The notes under the pieces: model-generated
Database searches by the model: none
The model's input: only the letters and a program-made list of their open reading frames with translations
What the model was told of the DNA's origin: nothing
Shown: positions 24,901-36,580 of the stretch, one piece after another
Layout of the letters: the number at the start of each line of letters is the position of its first letter
Position numbering within the stretch: position 1 is the first letter of the stretch
Assembly (NCBI GenBank): GCA_023079485.1
Contig: CM041101.1
Span: forward strand, 10,132,501-10,196,500
Direction of reading: 5' to 3'
DNA length: 64,000 nucleotides
Origin: Archilochus colubris
Lineage: Eukaryota > Chordata > Aves > Apodiformes > Trochilidae
Program-made: the position numbers and the translations under genes

Positions 24901-27900
24901 AAAAACCTCCTCTGTTCAAGCTGGTGAGCCTCAACGAGGAACTATTATTTTCTCTCCTAAGTAAAAGCACAAAAGGTTATTACAATCTCCAGGTAACCTG
25001 TAATAAAGACCCACAGACAGGAGTATGAGGAGGATGAAATAAGGAGGATGATCTGAGAGTGAAGGGTTGCTTTGCTGACTGTGGTTGTCTCTTTTAAAAC
25101 CTCTTGGAGCAGAGAGATGCAGGAAAGCCTCTGAGTAATGAGCTACTCTGAATAATTTAGCTGTGTGCATGCACGCCTGAAACAGCCACAACTGCTGAGC
25201 AGAAAGATTCTCTCTGGGGCTCACATACACACCCTGAGCTCTGCTCTCCAGATTAGTCCCTGGTGTGGTGGGTAAGGTGCCAGTTGGGCAGTAAAGTCAG
25301 ATGCAAACCCCTTCCCAGAACCTCTGTAGCAACATGGCAAGTGCCCTCTTAGCTTGCTGTCCCCCTGCCAGAGAAAGCCCCTCATGCTCACCCCTTTCTT
25401 CTCCTGATGCAGTGTTCACACACACAGCAAGATGTAGTGAGACAGGACCAGGTGCCCTGAGTTATTGATGAGTGGGTGTGGGTTCACCTGTGTCTAGCCT
25501 CCCTCCTGAGCATGTGCAGGAGCAGGGGGCCAATAAGAGAGCAGCTGACACCCATGGAGAGAGCTCTCACTCTTCAGTGAGGATGGAGAAGTCCACAGCT
25601 CGAGGAGCTCCAGGAGCAGGCAAGAAGGGGTAGATCCCGGAGCCCCAGGAACAGCCCTAGGACATCGTCCAGGAATGGGCTAAACCCTGAGGCCTCAGGA
25701 TCAGCCCTAGGAGCAAGAAGGGCTCCTCCTGCTACAGCAAGACCCCAGCAGCTCCATTCCTCTGTGTTTGGGTGCACACAACAGCTGAGGATTTGGCCCT
25801 TCCAGCTTTGTGCATATTTATACATCCTGTGCCTCTGATGTCCCTGAATTTCCTTTTCATTAACACTCCTCTCAGCCTCAGGAGAGGCAAACAAAGAGGC
25901 AGAACTCTTCTGCTTCCTCTAGCTTGCAGTTTGAGCTGCAAATGCTTTGTTAAATAAACAGCAAAAGGCCCTTAATGTTTCCTTTCCCTGGAGCCCTTTG
26001 GGTGCAGTCAAACCCTTGGCCTGGCACTGCTCTCTTTGGTAGCTGAGGATTTTTTAGGCAGAGAGGAATGTCCTGCCTTCTGCTAATGTCACCAGCACTT
26101 TCTCTTCAGCTGAGATCTTTTCCCTTTCCTTCAGAGTGAGATGGGAGTTTGTTCAGAGTGCCTGGAAACACTTTGGAGCTCAGCAGGTCCCAAGCAGGTT
26201 GTGGCAGCCTTCTCCCTCATATCAACCTCTTCTTCTGCCCCTGCTGCTCTCAGCCCAGGGCAGGGTGCTCAGGGTCTCAGCTGCCACTCAGCTTCCTGCT
26301 GTCCTAGAACCAAAACTGGTGTCTGGAATGGGCTGTGTCCAGCTTGGCTTTGCCACAGCCACGAATTCCCTGAGACTCAGTCTGACTTCTGGGCCTAGAG
26401 GGAAAGAAAGCTGGAGCTGACTGCAATATCCAAGGTGGATGATACTGGATACCCAGCTGGGGGGGATGTGAACAGCCTTGGTGTTATTAATTACCTCTCA
26501 TCCATCCCCCCAGGCATCTCAGTGATGTTTGCAGCAAGCTGGACATGCTGGAGCAGCACACATTTCTGCTTCCTTTTCATCTCTTGGTAAATCCCCATCC
26601 CTTCTCACTGCTTGGTGGCCTGGGTTCTTGCTGTTCCTGCAGGAGAATTTAACAGCCTGCAGGAAATCCTTTCAGGACTTCAACCAACATTTTAGAAGGT
26701 CATGGAGTCTGTCTTGGGGTTCATCAGAAACACACTGACTTTTTTATGGGCCTAGAAGACTTGAATGGCATTAAAAGGGAGCTTTTCTTGGAGGCACTTT
26801 ATCAAAGCTTTACTGCTCAGGCAAACACCCCAGAGGTCCCAGTCCTGATCAGTTTGTACTTAGAGTGGTGGCACTGGGTTTATTTATCTGACTTCAGTTT
26901 CCAACAGGCAGCAGACAAAACTCAGTTTATCCTGCTCTAACCTGGGGAAAACCTCCTGTTAGCACTAACTGAAATAAGAAGTAATCTTTTGGTATGTTTC
27001 AAAGCTCAGGGGGCAAATAGATATTTTCACCTTTGAAGGGTGGTTTATTTCCTTTCTAAATTGTAACTGTTGGTAATGACATTAATTCCAGGCCTGTTTG
27101 GGTTTGTTTTTGAAACAGACTGCCAATATTTACACTGTAATTACCTTGTTTAGTCAAGCTTCTGCAAGTGCTTTCCAAACACTCCCCCTGTTACCAGCAG
27201 AGTTTATTTCTATTGAACTCACCACCAGCTGAGAGAGGCAGAGGCAGAAGGAGCAGAAGTGGATGAAGTGGCTCTGTGTCCCCAGCCACACAAGGTGACA
27301 GAGGCTCCTGCAGAAGCACCAGACCAGGGTGCCCCTCGTTGTCCCCACCCCAGTGCTGGGACAGGAAGCACATTCTGGTTACAGCCAGAGCTGCAGCCTA
27401 ACCACAGGCTCAGGTCTCAACCCATCCATCTCTTCAGCAGCACTGAGAACCCCTGCACTCACCTCACCACTCACAGCTCACCTCTGCTCAGTGGTTCTGG
27501 CAGGATGTACACCTTTTTTTAAAATTTTTTTCCCTACGTTTCTTCCACTTGAAGATAAGTCTGTTCTTATCATTCTAACAGACTATTAGGACAAGATTAT
27601 AGCAACATGAAGTAGCATCTTCTGAAAGTAATAACCCTTGTTTTAGGGCTGGTAGCTGGCACACAGCACACTCAGCACCATTAATGTCAATTTTTTTAGC
27701 AAATAATGGAACACCAGGAAAGTTTCAAAGGACTGAAAAGAGATTGATAGTGAAATGAAATATCTTAGAACAGTCTGGGAGGACCCAAGTAACTTCAGCC
27801 TTGTTAGTCCAAGACTGATGCCATGCTAACATGGGACACAGTCAGAAGGGCCATGGAGTGTCAGTCCATTGCTCCAGAAAAGTTCTTATCAAACAAGCAG

Positions 27901-28129
27901 TCCTTCTTTTGAGGGAATTATAAATACAGTTAATAAAGGTAATTCTACTGACATAATAGCCTTGGATTGCTGCAAGCAGTTGACTTAATCCTGCATTACT
28001 ATCTGTTAAAAATAGTACTCAACAAAACAAGTGTAGCTTATATTGAATGGATGGAAAAATTGGTAACATGCCCCTAAGAGTAATTATCTGATGGAGGGAT
28101 TTCTAGAGTGTCTAAAGGGATTTACTCTG

Positions 28130-28190
28130 CATGGTGTTATCCAACATTTTGTATCAATGACCTGGAGAATAAGAATAAAGACATCACTGG
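28130..28190 (+). mobile_element. Possible ancient CR1 piece
   Basis: CCAACATTTTGTATCAATGA followed by CCTGGAGAATAAG resembles the CR1 coding stretch around ATCTTTATCAATGACCTGGA. Only about 60 bases are alignable by eye, so this is weak. Confidence 0.3.
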
Positions 28191-29584
28191 TGAACTTTGT
28201 GTTAAAAAATGCAATTTAGAAGCACAGTAACAATGGGAGAGGTGGGAACAGTTTGAGTGGCAGGAGACACTGTGGTGGTGCATCCAGCCCACTGTCCCTT
28301 GATAGTTCTGGTGACAAGAACAAGATTTTTCTTGCTTACATGAAGTTTAAGGGGTGACAATCTTAGGTGACAGTTAACTTTACAGACTATAAAATCCCGG
28401 GGAACAGGAAGTTTTTTAGTATAGTAGAAAGTGGCAGGTTCAAAACTTGCAAATGGAGAATGGAAATGTGATGTTTAAATGCAGGTAATTAAATAATGGC
28501 ACAATTAACCTCTTAGGATCAGAGTGGACCCTCCATTAGCTCATGTCTAGAAGAATGGTGTTTAAATATGCTGCAGTTCAAACACAAGTTCTGAGTCTGA
28601 TGGAGCATTCCCTGAGCCAGAGTGTTTTCTGTGTCAGAACTCCAATTAAACAATCTGCTCTCTTAGCTGTAAAACCACTCTTCTTGTTTTACCCATTGAT
28701 CAGTTTTATCTCCTGATAACTGATATTTTTCCTGGGCTGGGAAATCTCAGCATTAGGGTTGACACAACAGTCATGTTTTTAGTGGAGCAGTATTGATCAC
28801 CCTGTGATTAACAGCCTGAGATGAACCTCTGCTGAGATCAAACGTTTGTGTCCTTTGTTGATTGCAGCCTGAAGGCTTCGTTGGCCTCTTGGAAAAGAGC
28901 AAGGTCCTGATTCTAAAGGAAAGGTTTGGGAGTAACAAAGCACAGTGTTTGGTTATGTTTACAATCCCTTGGCCTCACTTTTCCTTGGAAAAGCCAAAAG
29001 GCAGTGGCTTTGCTCCTCAGATCTGTGTCTGGCTCCTGGCTGCTGCTTTGGACTTTCACTCAAGAGCTGCTGAAGGATGTTGTCATAGAAACACAAAAAG
29101 GGCATCTGGGAACCTTTCCAGCCCGGGCTGTGCACAGGACAGCACATTTCACTCACATTTATCTGGATCTCTCCAGACTTAACACCTTTCTACCAGGCAG
29201 GACAATTAACCAAGTCCCTGTTTTTCTACCAAATCCATGCAGAGCAGTGGCATTTCTTTCCTGCAGTGGCTCAGCCAGGGAATAACCAACATTTCCAGGT
29301 GTCCAGGCTTTGTTCTTTCTGTCAGGGAGGTAACACACCCACCAACTTTGCAGCAAGCAAACAGAAATTCCTCAGGGACCTCCATAAAGGGGATTTGCTC
29401 CCTTTCCTGGCACAGGGCTGCACCACTTCCCATCAGCAGAGCATTCAGCCTTCAAACAAATGGTTATTTTCCATTGGAGGTGGGTATGCAGCTTGGATCT
29501 ATTTTCCTTTGTGCTTAGCTCCACATAGATTAAATTTGTCAATAATAAAGCAATATTTTGCTGCCTTACATTATTGTCCAAAGA

Positions 29585-29611
29585 GAGGGGGGGTGGGGGT
29601 GGTGGGGGAAG
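29585..29611 (+). other. G-quadruplex-type G-run
   Basis: The plus strand has runs of seven, five, two and five G separated by one or two bases (GGGGGGGTGGGGGTGGTGGG and onward). At least four G-tracts of three or more can be formed with short loops, fitting the usual G4 pattern. Confidence 0.7.
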
Positions 29612-32600
29612 GCCAGATAAACAAATTCCAGCCAGAGCCATAAAGGTTCTTGGGTTAAATGACTGTGCTGTCTAGCATCCCAGGGGAGAGCAGCAATGGA
29701 GCTGTGGCAAACCTCAGGGCAACCTTCCTTGGCAGAGCATAACAAGGCAGAGGTTATGCTGTGCTGTTAGTTTACCCTGCTGCCTCTTCATGGACAACAC
29801 CTTGGCTTGGCACTTAGTGATAAAGCAAATATAATCAAGGGGAATTTGGTGAGTTTCTGAGCAGAGGGTCAATAGCCCGGGGACTGTTGTTGGTAAGTGG
29901 GATATCTAAAGCTTTTCTGCTCTTGTATTCACCAGTGCTAAAGTCCCAACCAGAGCAGGGCAGATCAGCTCTGGTACAAGGCTCTGGCACCAGAGCTGTG
30001 CTGTCACAGGACATCTGCACACACCCCAAGGGACCAGCATGCCCTGAGAGGGAATTATTAGATAAAGTTCTCATTATGTCATTTGCAGGTCTGAGACTGA
30101 TGGTCTGCAAATTGCTGAGTGGAGATAAAGAACTGCCAAGATTCTGAAAAGCACTGAAGGTCCAAGGAAAGCACTACAGAGAGGAGAACCTGCAAAAGGG
30201 AAGAGGAAGCTCTGTCTGGCAGCATCCTCTGCGTGGGCAGGACTCAGTGGTGAAGAAACAGAGATGCAGCAGAGGAAGAACAGGAGGACCCAATTCCCAG
30301 ATTTTTAGTTAACTATTTGGATTTTGAACAGAAAACTCTTGATGGCAGAAGCTGAAATCTTGCCAGTTTTGGTACCTGTTTGATGCTTTGCTGAAATGCT
30401 GAAGCAAAACAAAGTAGCACTGAAACAAAAAGCTGTGGAGCAGGGAAAAACACACTGACAGTCTTTGCTGCTGGGATGCTTGTTGTGTCCAGCTCCCAAG
30501 GAATGTTCCCTCTTATATTTAATGTCACAAATACACCCAGGTATGTACTACTCTGTATATTTAAATCCAGTCACAGTAAGCCCAGCACACATGACAAGAA
30601 AAGGAGATTTTGATCTCTGTTACAAGATATGACAACAAGTGAGATACTGAAGCACTGCAATGACCACACTGGCCCCGTGGGGGTTCCATGTAAATTGCAT
30701 TTAACTAATCCTGGGAGCAGGATCAGATGGTGTGTGGTGTCTGATCCAGGAGAAGGTGTTGTGGCACGGCCACTCAGACCCTGGTGCTGCATGGGGATGA
30801 AGGCAGCACTGCAAAAATAATGTTGTTGCTTCCTCATAGCACTCCATACATCACTGTCCTTGAATGTCATTACATGGGAGCATCTGAAAACAGTAAATCA
30901 TTCCCCACACACCAGACCCCTTGTTACAGAAGCACTGATTATGACTTATTGCACACTTGGCCTGCTCTAGGTGTACCAAGCTACTTTGGTCTTCACCACA
31001 TGGGCTCCTCCCCAGCTCCAAGCAGAAAGCACACACTGGGCTCTGCTCCTGAGCTGGAGGGTCCAACATCTGCAGGGCTGTGCAAGCAGGGAATAGACTG
31101 CAAGCAGGGAATCCCTCTCTCTGAGTTTGTTGGTCACAGGCATGGGGCATCCGTGTGCCTCCTGCTCTGCTTGTTGCATGCCTGGTCCAGCCCTCCCCAA
31201 AACCCACAAGAATCTTGGCATCAGTTTCTGTGGGGTTTAGGTCAGGCTCTAAGACACTTCCTAACTCTGCACTCCTGTGATTCTCCCCACCCACCTACCC
31301 TTCCTTTTCTCATTTTACAAAGCATGGAGACAATGTGCAAGGAAAAGTGTCAGTTTACCTGCAGGGTGCTGATTTACACTGCCTAGTCCCAGCCTGGTGC
31401 TATAAATCCTCTGATGCAGCTGGAGAGCCCCGTTTACTACAGAGGGTTTTACAGAGGGTTTCCATGGCAATCCTGCACCCTCCCACGTTGAGCTGCACAG
31501 AGCAGGCAGCCCCCTCACCCCCCTACTTCACTTCAGATTCCATTCACACAGTCTCCTATGGACAGGAAAAAACCCAAACTGGCCATGGAGTGCTATTTCC
31601 TATCTTGACACCCTTTCCCCCAGTAACTGGATGATATATATATATGTATATCATCTATATCTATTAGCACATAAAGAGAACACTTGCCCTTTCCCAGACA
31701 CTAGTTGGCACGCAGCATAAGATGCAGATACTCTGAAGCTCTGCTTCTTCCCTGACACACATTTCTGTAGTTATTTTAGGGCATCAAGAGGAAAATAGAA
31801 GCTCAGCACTTCCCTGTGTTGTCATCACTGCAAAGGGAACGCATCTCTGTGGCAGCAGATCCCTCCCTCGGCTTGGGGAAGCCTCCCAGAGCCCTCCCAC
31901 CTGCAGCGGGACTGAGGTCCCTCCAGCTCTCAGCACATGACACAGGTCATGGGAAAAGCATCTGCTCATTGCTACCAGCATGGGAAACAGCAGGAGCTGC
32001 TGGGATTTAAAAAAAAAAAAAAAAAAAAAAAACAAAAAAAAAAGAAAGAAATCAGATCAGCAGTAGCAGGAAAAAAACCTCTGCAGGCAAGGTCAGCCCC
32101 CTCCCTCCGTATCTCTGAGTGTTTTACATGAAGGTTGCTGTTGTGCAACGTCACCTGTGGAGAAAGAAATCTGTGTTTTCTCTCAGGAGCTGTGCCAAGG
32201 CATGGGGAGCAGGGCAGCCCATTCATCTCAGGCTGATTTTGCTGCTGATCTGAGATACAATAAATACCCTGAGGAATTATTTTAGTATGTAGTAGTCAAC
32301 CCTAAGCTCTTTGCAGGTTCATATCAAATCCCAATTTATTAACTGTCTTTTTTTTTTTCTTTTGTCCCTTCTAACTTCAGCTCCCGTTTTGTCACAGATT
32401 GCATGAAAGGGAAGGAATGGGCCCTTGGCTGTCAGACATCAGAGAAATACACCTTTTTTGGATTTTTTCATCATCTGCCTCTTCCTACCATAAGCTGACT
32501 ACAAAATTCGTGTCACATCAAGCTTGCAGCCAAAGTCTAGATTTGTGCTTTGGTTGTTTGCTAACTGAGAATTGCTGAGAAATGTGGTTTATAACATAGA

Positions 32601-32738
32601 TTGTTAAGTCAGGCACTGTAAAAAACAAAACAAAACCAAACCACCCAAAAACCAAAACACCAACAAACAAGTACCATTTCCTTTTCTTTTAGCTGGACAA
32701 GTTTTCACAACACTCTCCTCAAGCTGGGCACACAGAGC

Positions 32739-33015
32739 AAAAGGAAAGGAAAGGAAAGGAAAGGAAAGGAAAGGAAAGGAAAGGAAAGGAAAGGAAAGGA
32801 AAGGAAAGGAAAGGAAAGGAAAGGAAAGGAAAGGAAAGGAAAGGAAAGGAAAGGAAAGGAAAGGAAAGGAAAGGAAAGGAAAGGAAAGGAAAGGAAAGGA
32901 AAGAAAGGAAAGGAAAGGAAAGGAAAGGAAAGGAAAGGAAAGGAAAGGAAAGGAAAGGAAAGGAAAGGAAAGGAAAGGAAAGGAAAGGAAAGGAAAGGAA
33001 AGGAAAGGAAAGGAA
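32739..33015 (+). repeat. (AAAGG)n pentanucleotide microsatellite, about 55 units
   Basis: Uninterrupted AAAGG repeats except for one missing G at about 32,903, which shifts the phase. All purines on the plus strand. The minus-strand open frames here are just Phe-Leu-Ser-Phe-Pro repeats and are not a gene. Confidence 0.98.
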
Positions 33016-35401
33016 GAATCCTTGGGAGTGTATTTGGTGGGGGCAAACTACAGCTGCCTGCTTGCAACTGTTAAAAACCAGAAACTGAGGGGGGGGTTCT
33101 GAGCTTGGCTCACACACACATAAACTTCCTGAATTTTGCTGGGCCTTGTGGATTATTGGTTTAAATATTTCCTAAACTGTGTCAGTGCACAACAGCAGAA
33201 ACTGAAAGGTCTGGGAGGTGATCCTGCAGCCTGAGCCATGTCAAACAAACCTCCAGACTCCAAGCAGCCTGGCACAAGGTCCAGCACTTCCCAAGCCCAC
33301 TTTGCCTTGCAGGAACAGCAGAAAACCACGTTGGAGCTCACAGAGTGCCACAGTCTGGCAGTGCTCGGCACTTCTTGTCCCCCTTCACCCTCTGCATGGG
33401 GTGTAATGGTTGGGGATGCTCCTGGCTGAGAAAAAGTAGAGTTTGATGTCTGGACAAGGTGCTCTATGTGGGATAATCCCTTGTGATGGGTTAGCAGCAT
33501 CCCTCTTGGCATGTTCTTAGCTGCAAGAAACTTTACAATATCCTTTCCAGAAAATCCCTAAGATGGGGTTTGTCAAACCTCCACCAGGGATATGATAGCC
33601 TGTGTTCTAGTTTGCTAAAACAAGTAGGTGGAAGCCTGAGTATCTGCAGGTGAAACTCAGGGTTTGAGGGCTGATGCATCATAGATACCATGAGTGGGGC
33701 CTAATTTCCCATGAAAACGTGGGGCCTAATTCTGTCTTAGTTCCACGTGAGAGGAGCCACAGAGCCATCAGGCCAGGACTGCCTGACACAACTGTCTCAT
33801 TTTGCTAAAATACAAATCCAAATGCATTTGCTTCAGCTCACTCTTGGCTCCCTGACTGGGGAGTTTCACACACTGCAGAAGTGGGATCTGGCCCAGCACT
33901 AGGTTTCCCTTCATCTCTCAGCAGATTTGTGGTCTAACACTTCAAGATGTGCAGCAAAACACACTGGCAATCTGTCACTCTCCTGGCTCTCCTCAGCTCC
34001 AACAGCTTGCTGAGAAAAAACATTGCCAAAAGAGATGTCAGTGTGACCTGAGGGGCTGAGCAGCTCTGCCTCTCCCAGCACATGCAGAGCACACAGCAGC
34101 CCCTACACTCAGCTCTTCCATCAGCCCCCAGCCTGGGACCAGCCCTGGGCTTTCCTGGCTACTGTCACAGCTTTCCCATCTCTCCAGATCCTCACTGAGG
34201 TGAGGTGGCCCTCCCACTGCTGAGCTTTCACATTTCTGTTCTCTGTCATGGGTGGATCAGTTCTCTTGGCACAGGGGCTGCTTGTGAACCCCGAGACTGC
34301 AATTAAGGCTTTTAGCATTTGTGCACCCTGAGCAGCTGTGGCTCTGTTCTTGGACAAGCTCTGCATTCCTAGCACTGAAACCTCTCATCAGGCCAAAACA
34401 TTGGCTTGGAACAGCTCGAAATGGGAACTTTGTCACTCCACTCTGTAGCTCAGGAATTGCTTGTTTGGTTAGACTTGAAAAGCTGAAATGCTGGAGATAT
34501 CTGAGCCCAGACTGCAGGGACATTAATTAGATTAAGCAGTCTGAGTCTGGTTCTTCAGAACTCCTCCTCTAGAGACCACAGGGATCCATGTAGATGAAAG
34601 GATGTGGTGTTGGTATCTTGCCTCACCATCTACTTTCCAGTAATAACAAACACTTACAACACTGACATTGCTGCTTAAAGCAAATCTGTAGAATTATAAA
34701 GCATGAGCAAGTAACTGAGGACATAAATTAGAAAAAAATAAAATAATAATAAAAAAGAGCCAAGAGTCACTATTATCCAAAATGCTGATGAAACAGTACA
34801 CCAGGCTCCTCTGCTCTGCAGTGAGGTGGGACCTACAAGAGGACACAAAGCCTCTTCTTAGGGCTCTTGCTGAATTCAGCCCATGGCAGTAAGCAGTAAG
34901 ATGCCCACAGCCATAGGGTAACAAGAAACGTGTTTTCTCCCTGTTTGTTTGTTTTCATGGTATTCACGTGCCTCCCATGAACATCTGAACTGACCAAATG
35001 CTCAGCCAAGTCTTGGTCCTTCATCACATGGTGATTGTAGGAGTTTGGTTGTAACCACAGATCCAGGAATGAGCTGGGAGTAGCTCTGGGGCAAAGAGCT
35101 GCAGAAACACAATTTATGGGCAGCATGCAAACAGAAGGCAAATTCACAAACTGAGGTTTGTCTCAAAGGATGCCTGGCTGTCTGCAGCCATGATTTTGGG
35201 AAGGTTTAACAAATGCATTGGCAGCCCTCAGTCCAGGACATCACTGCCCACTGAAGCCCATCAGAAAGATGCTCTGTGAAAAGTCTCAGCATGAAATGGA
35301 AGAGGAGATTGAATCACTGCTACAGTGAAAGCCTTGCTGCTCCCACTCCAGGGCGTCTTTGACCAAGGTGAAAACTGCCACTCCCTGTGTTTTTCTGGCA
35401 G

Positions 35402-35718
35402 AAAGGAGCCAGGAGCCTCCCAGCACTGTGAGCGCTTCATCTCCCGTCTGCGAGCTGAGTTTGCCCTCTGCTGTCAGCGGGATGAAGTGTTCGCTGCTTG
35501 GTCTGAGGTGCGAGGGAACAGCAAGACCTGAGGAATCAGAACGGCTGCCCCCAGATTTCCAATAGCTAAACTTAAAGCTGTGACACCTGAAAAAAGTGGC
35601 ACCCACAAAGGTGGACAAGCCCTGCCTGAGGCTTCAGCACACGTTTACTCTGTGTTCTAGAGCTTTTCTTTATAATCACTAAGACCAGAAACCCTTTTTG
35701 TGTTACTTCTTAAATAAA
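35402..35718 (+). other. Possible terminal exon of an unknown transcript
   Basis: An acceptor (CCCTGTGTTTTTCTGGCAG) opens to an in-frame stretch SQHCERFISRLRAEFALCCQ ending EVRGNSKT-stop at 35,531, with raised CpG density compared with the flanks. An AATAAA signal follows at 35,713. Upstream exons were not found and the product is not recognised. It may be a small gene, a non-coding transcript or an upstream exon of CCDC187. Confidence 0.25.
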
Positions 35719-36178
35719 AGCCAATATTAGGAATTAAGATCCCTGCTCTTGAGACCAGGGCTTCAGGTGTCACAGAAAGTGCTTCTTAGAACAGGATCAA
35801 AGGTGGGATGAACCCACAGAAGAAGGTGTAAGGAGAGGTGTCCTGGGATGGCAAGAGGTGCCCTGCAATCAGGACGGGTCCTCTGGGAGGAGGATTCATA
35901 TAGGTCTGGTATCTCCCTTTGCTCCATATTCTCTCTCCATCCCAGAACTGCAGAACTGCTTCCATCTGGGTTCCAGGTTGGTTGCTCTGCTCCTCTGCTG
36001 CCCAGCCCTCAGCTCTGCAGCCACCAGCCCCGGTGATGGTCACAGCCAGACTGCCGACACCCTGAGAAGGACCCAAAGGCTTGTCAAGAAAGCTGCTGGC
36101 ATCTTGCCACATGTTTGTAAGCTGAGATCAGCCTTCCAGGCTCCTCTTGATGATGTTTGTTTTCTCCTCTGTTCCTAG

Positions 36179-36234
36179 GAGTGTCTCCCTGTGCTGTTGC
36201 TACTGGTGCCCTGCAGAGAGGGGCTCAAACAAAG
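36179..36234 (+). other. CCDC187: Probable 5' UTR exon of CCDC187
   Basis: A pyrimidine-rich acceptor (TCCTCTGTTCCTAG) precedes a 56-nt segment without ATG, which ends AACAAAG|GTGAGG, a good donor. It lies 301 bases upstream of the exon carrying the proposed start codon. The promoter itself is not recognisable; no CpG island lies nearby. Confidence 0.4.
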
Positions 36235-36535
36235 GTGAGGCAGTTGGATGGTGGTTGGGCTGCTGGGACTCTTCTGGCTGTCCTCCCACACCTCTCAGAG
36301 CTTGTGGACTGGTCAGGGACTGACCTGGTGCTTGTCTCAGAGGAACTTCAGAATTCCCAGCTGGTGCCAGGGAGCTGGTGCCTGTGGATGGCTCAGCCCA
36401 GGGAAGGAGAAGCGAATGGGATGTTCTGTGCTGTTATCTTTCTCACAGCTTCCTTTGGAATTGGCATCTGGGATTAACCACTGCAGCCCTCCCACAGCTC
36501 ATCTCTAAAGTGCTTCTCTGGATGCTCTTGCACAG

Positions 36536-36580
36536 CTCCAAGTGGAGACTCAGTTCCATGCATGGCTGAGGCTTCAGAAG
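36536..36580 (+). CDS. CCDC187: CCDC187 start exon
   Basis: Acceptor TCTTGCACAG, 45-nt exon, donor CAGAAG|GTGAGT. The ATG at 36,562 gives MAEASE and ends in phase 1, which joins exactly to the next exon to give MAEASEDVALAWKSLQ. An earlier ATG at 36,558 overlaps it in another frame and stops after three codons (Met-His-Gly-stop). Both ATGs have a T at -3; the second has G at +4. The start was chosen because the spliced product aligns with the CEP350 N-terminal motif and no other ATG fits the phase. Confidence 0.65.

Larger units (their letters stand above)
21762..35401. other. Intergenic stretch between GPSM1 promoter and CCDC187
   Basis: No coding exon that I can support on either strand. 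It contains the repeats listed separately, a poly-T run (23,880-23,901), a poly-A run (32,008-32,031) and ordinary unique sequence. The longest plus-strand frame (30,784-31,386) looks like chance. Confidence 0.55.

Noticed and set aside
30784..31386. A 200-codon plus-strand frame
   Set aside because: No recognisable motif, irregular composition, an equally open frame on the other strand, and no splice or promoter support.
32705..33117. Two long minus-strand frames of repeated Phe-Leu-Ser-Phe-Pro
   Set aside because: They are only the translation of the AAAGG microsatellite on the opposite strand; a 5-base unit without stops is open in all frames.
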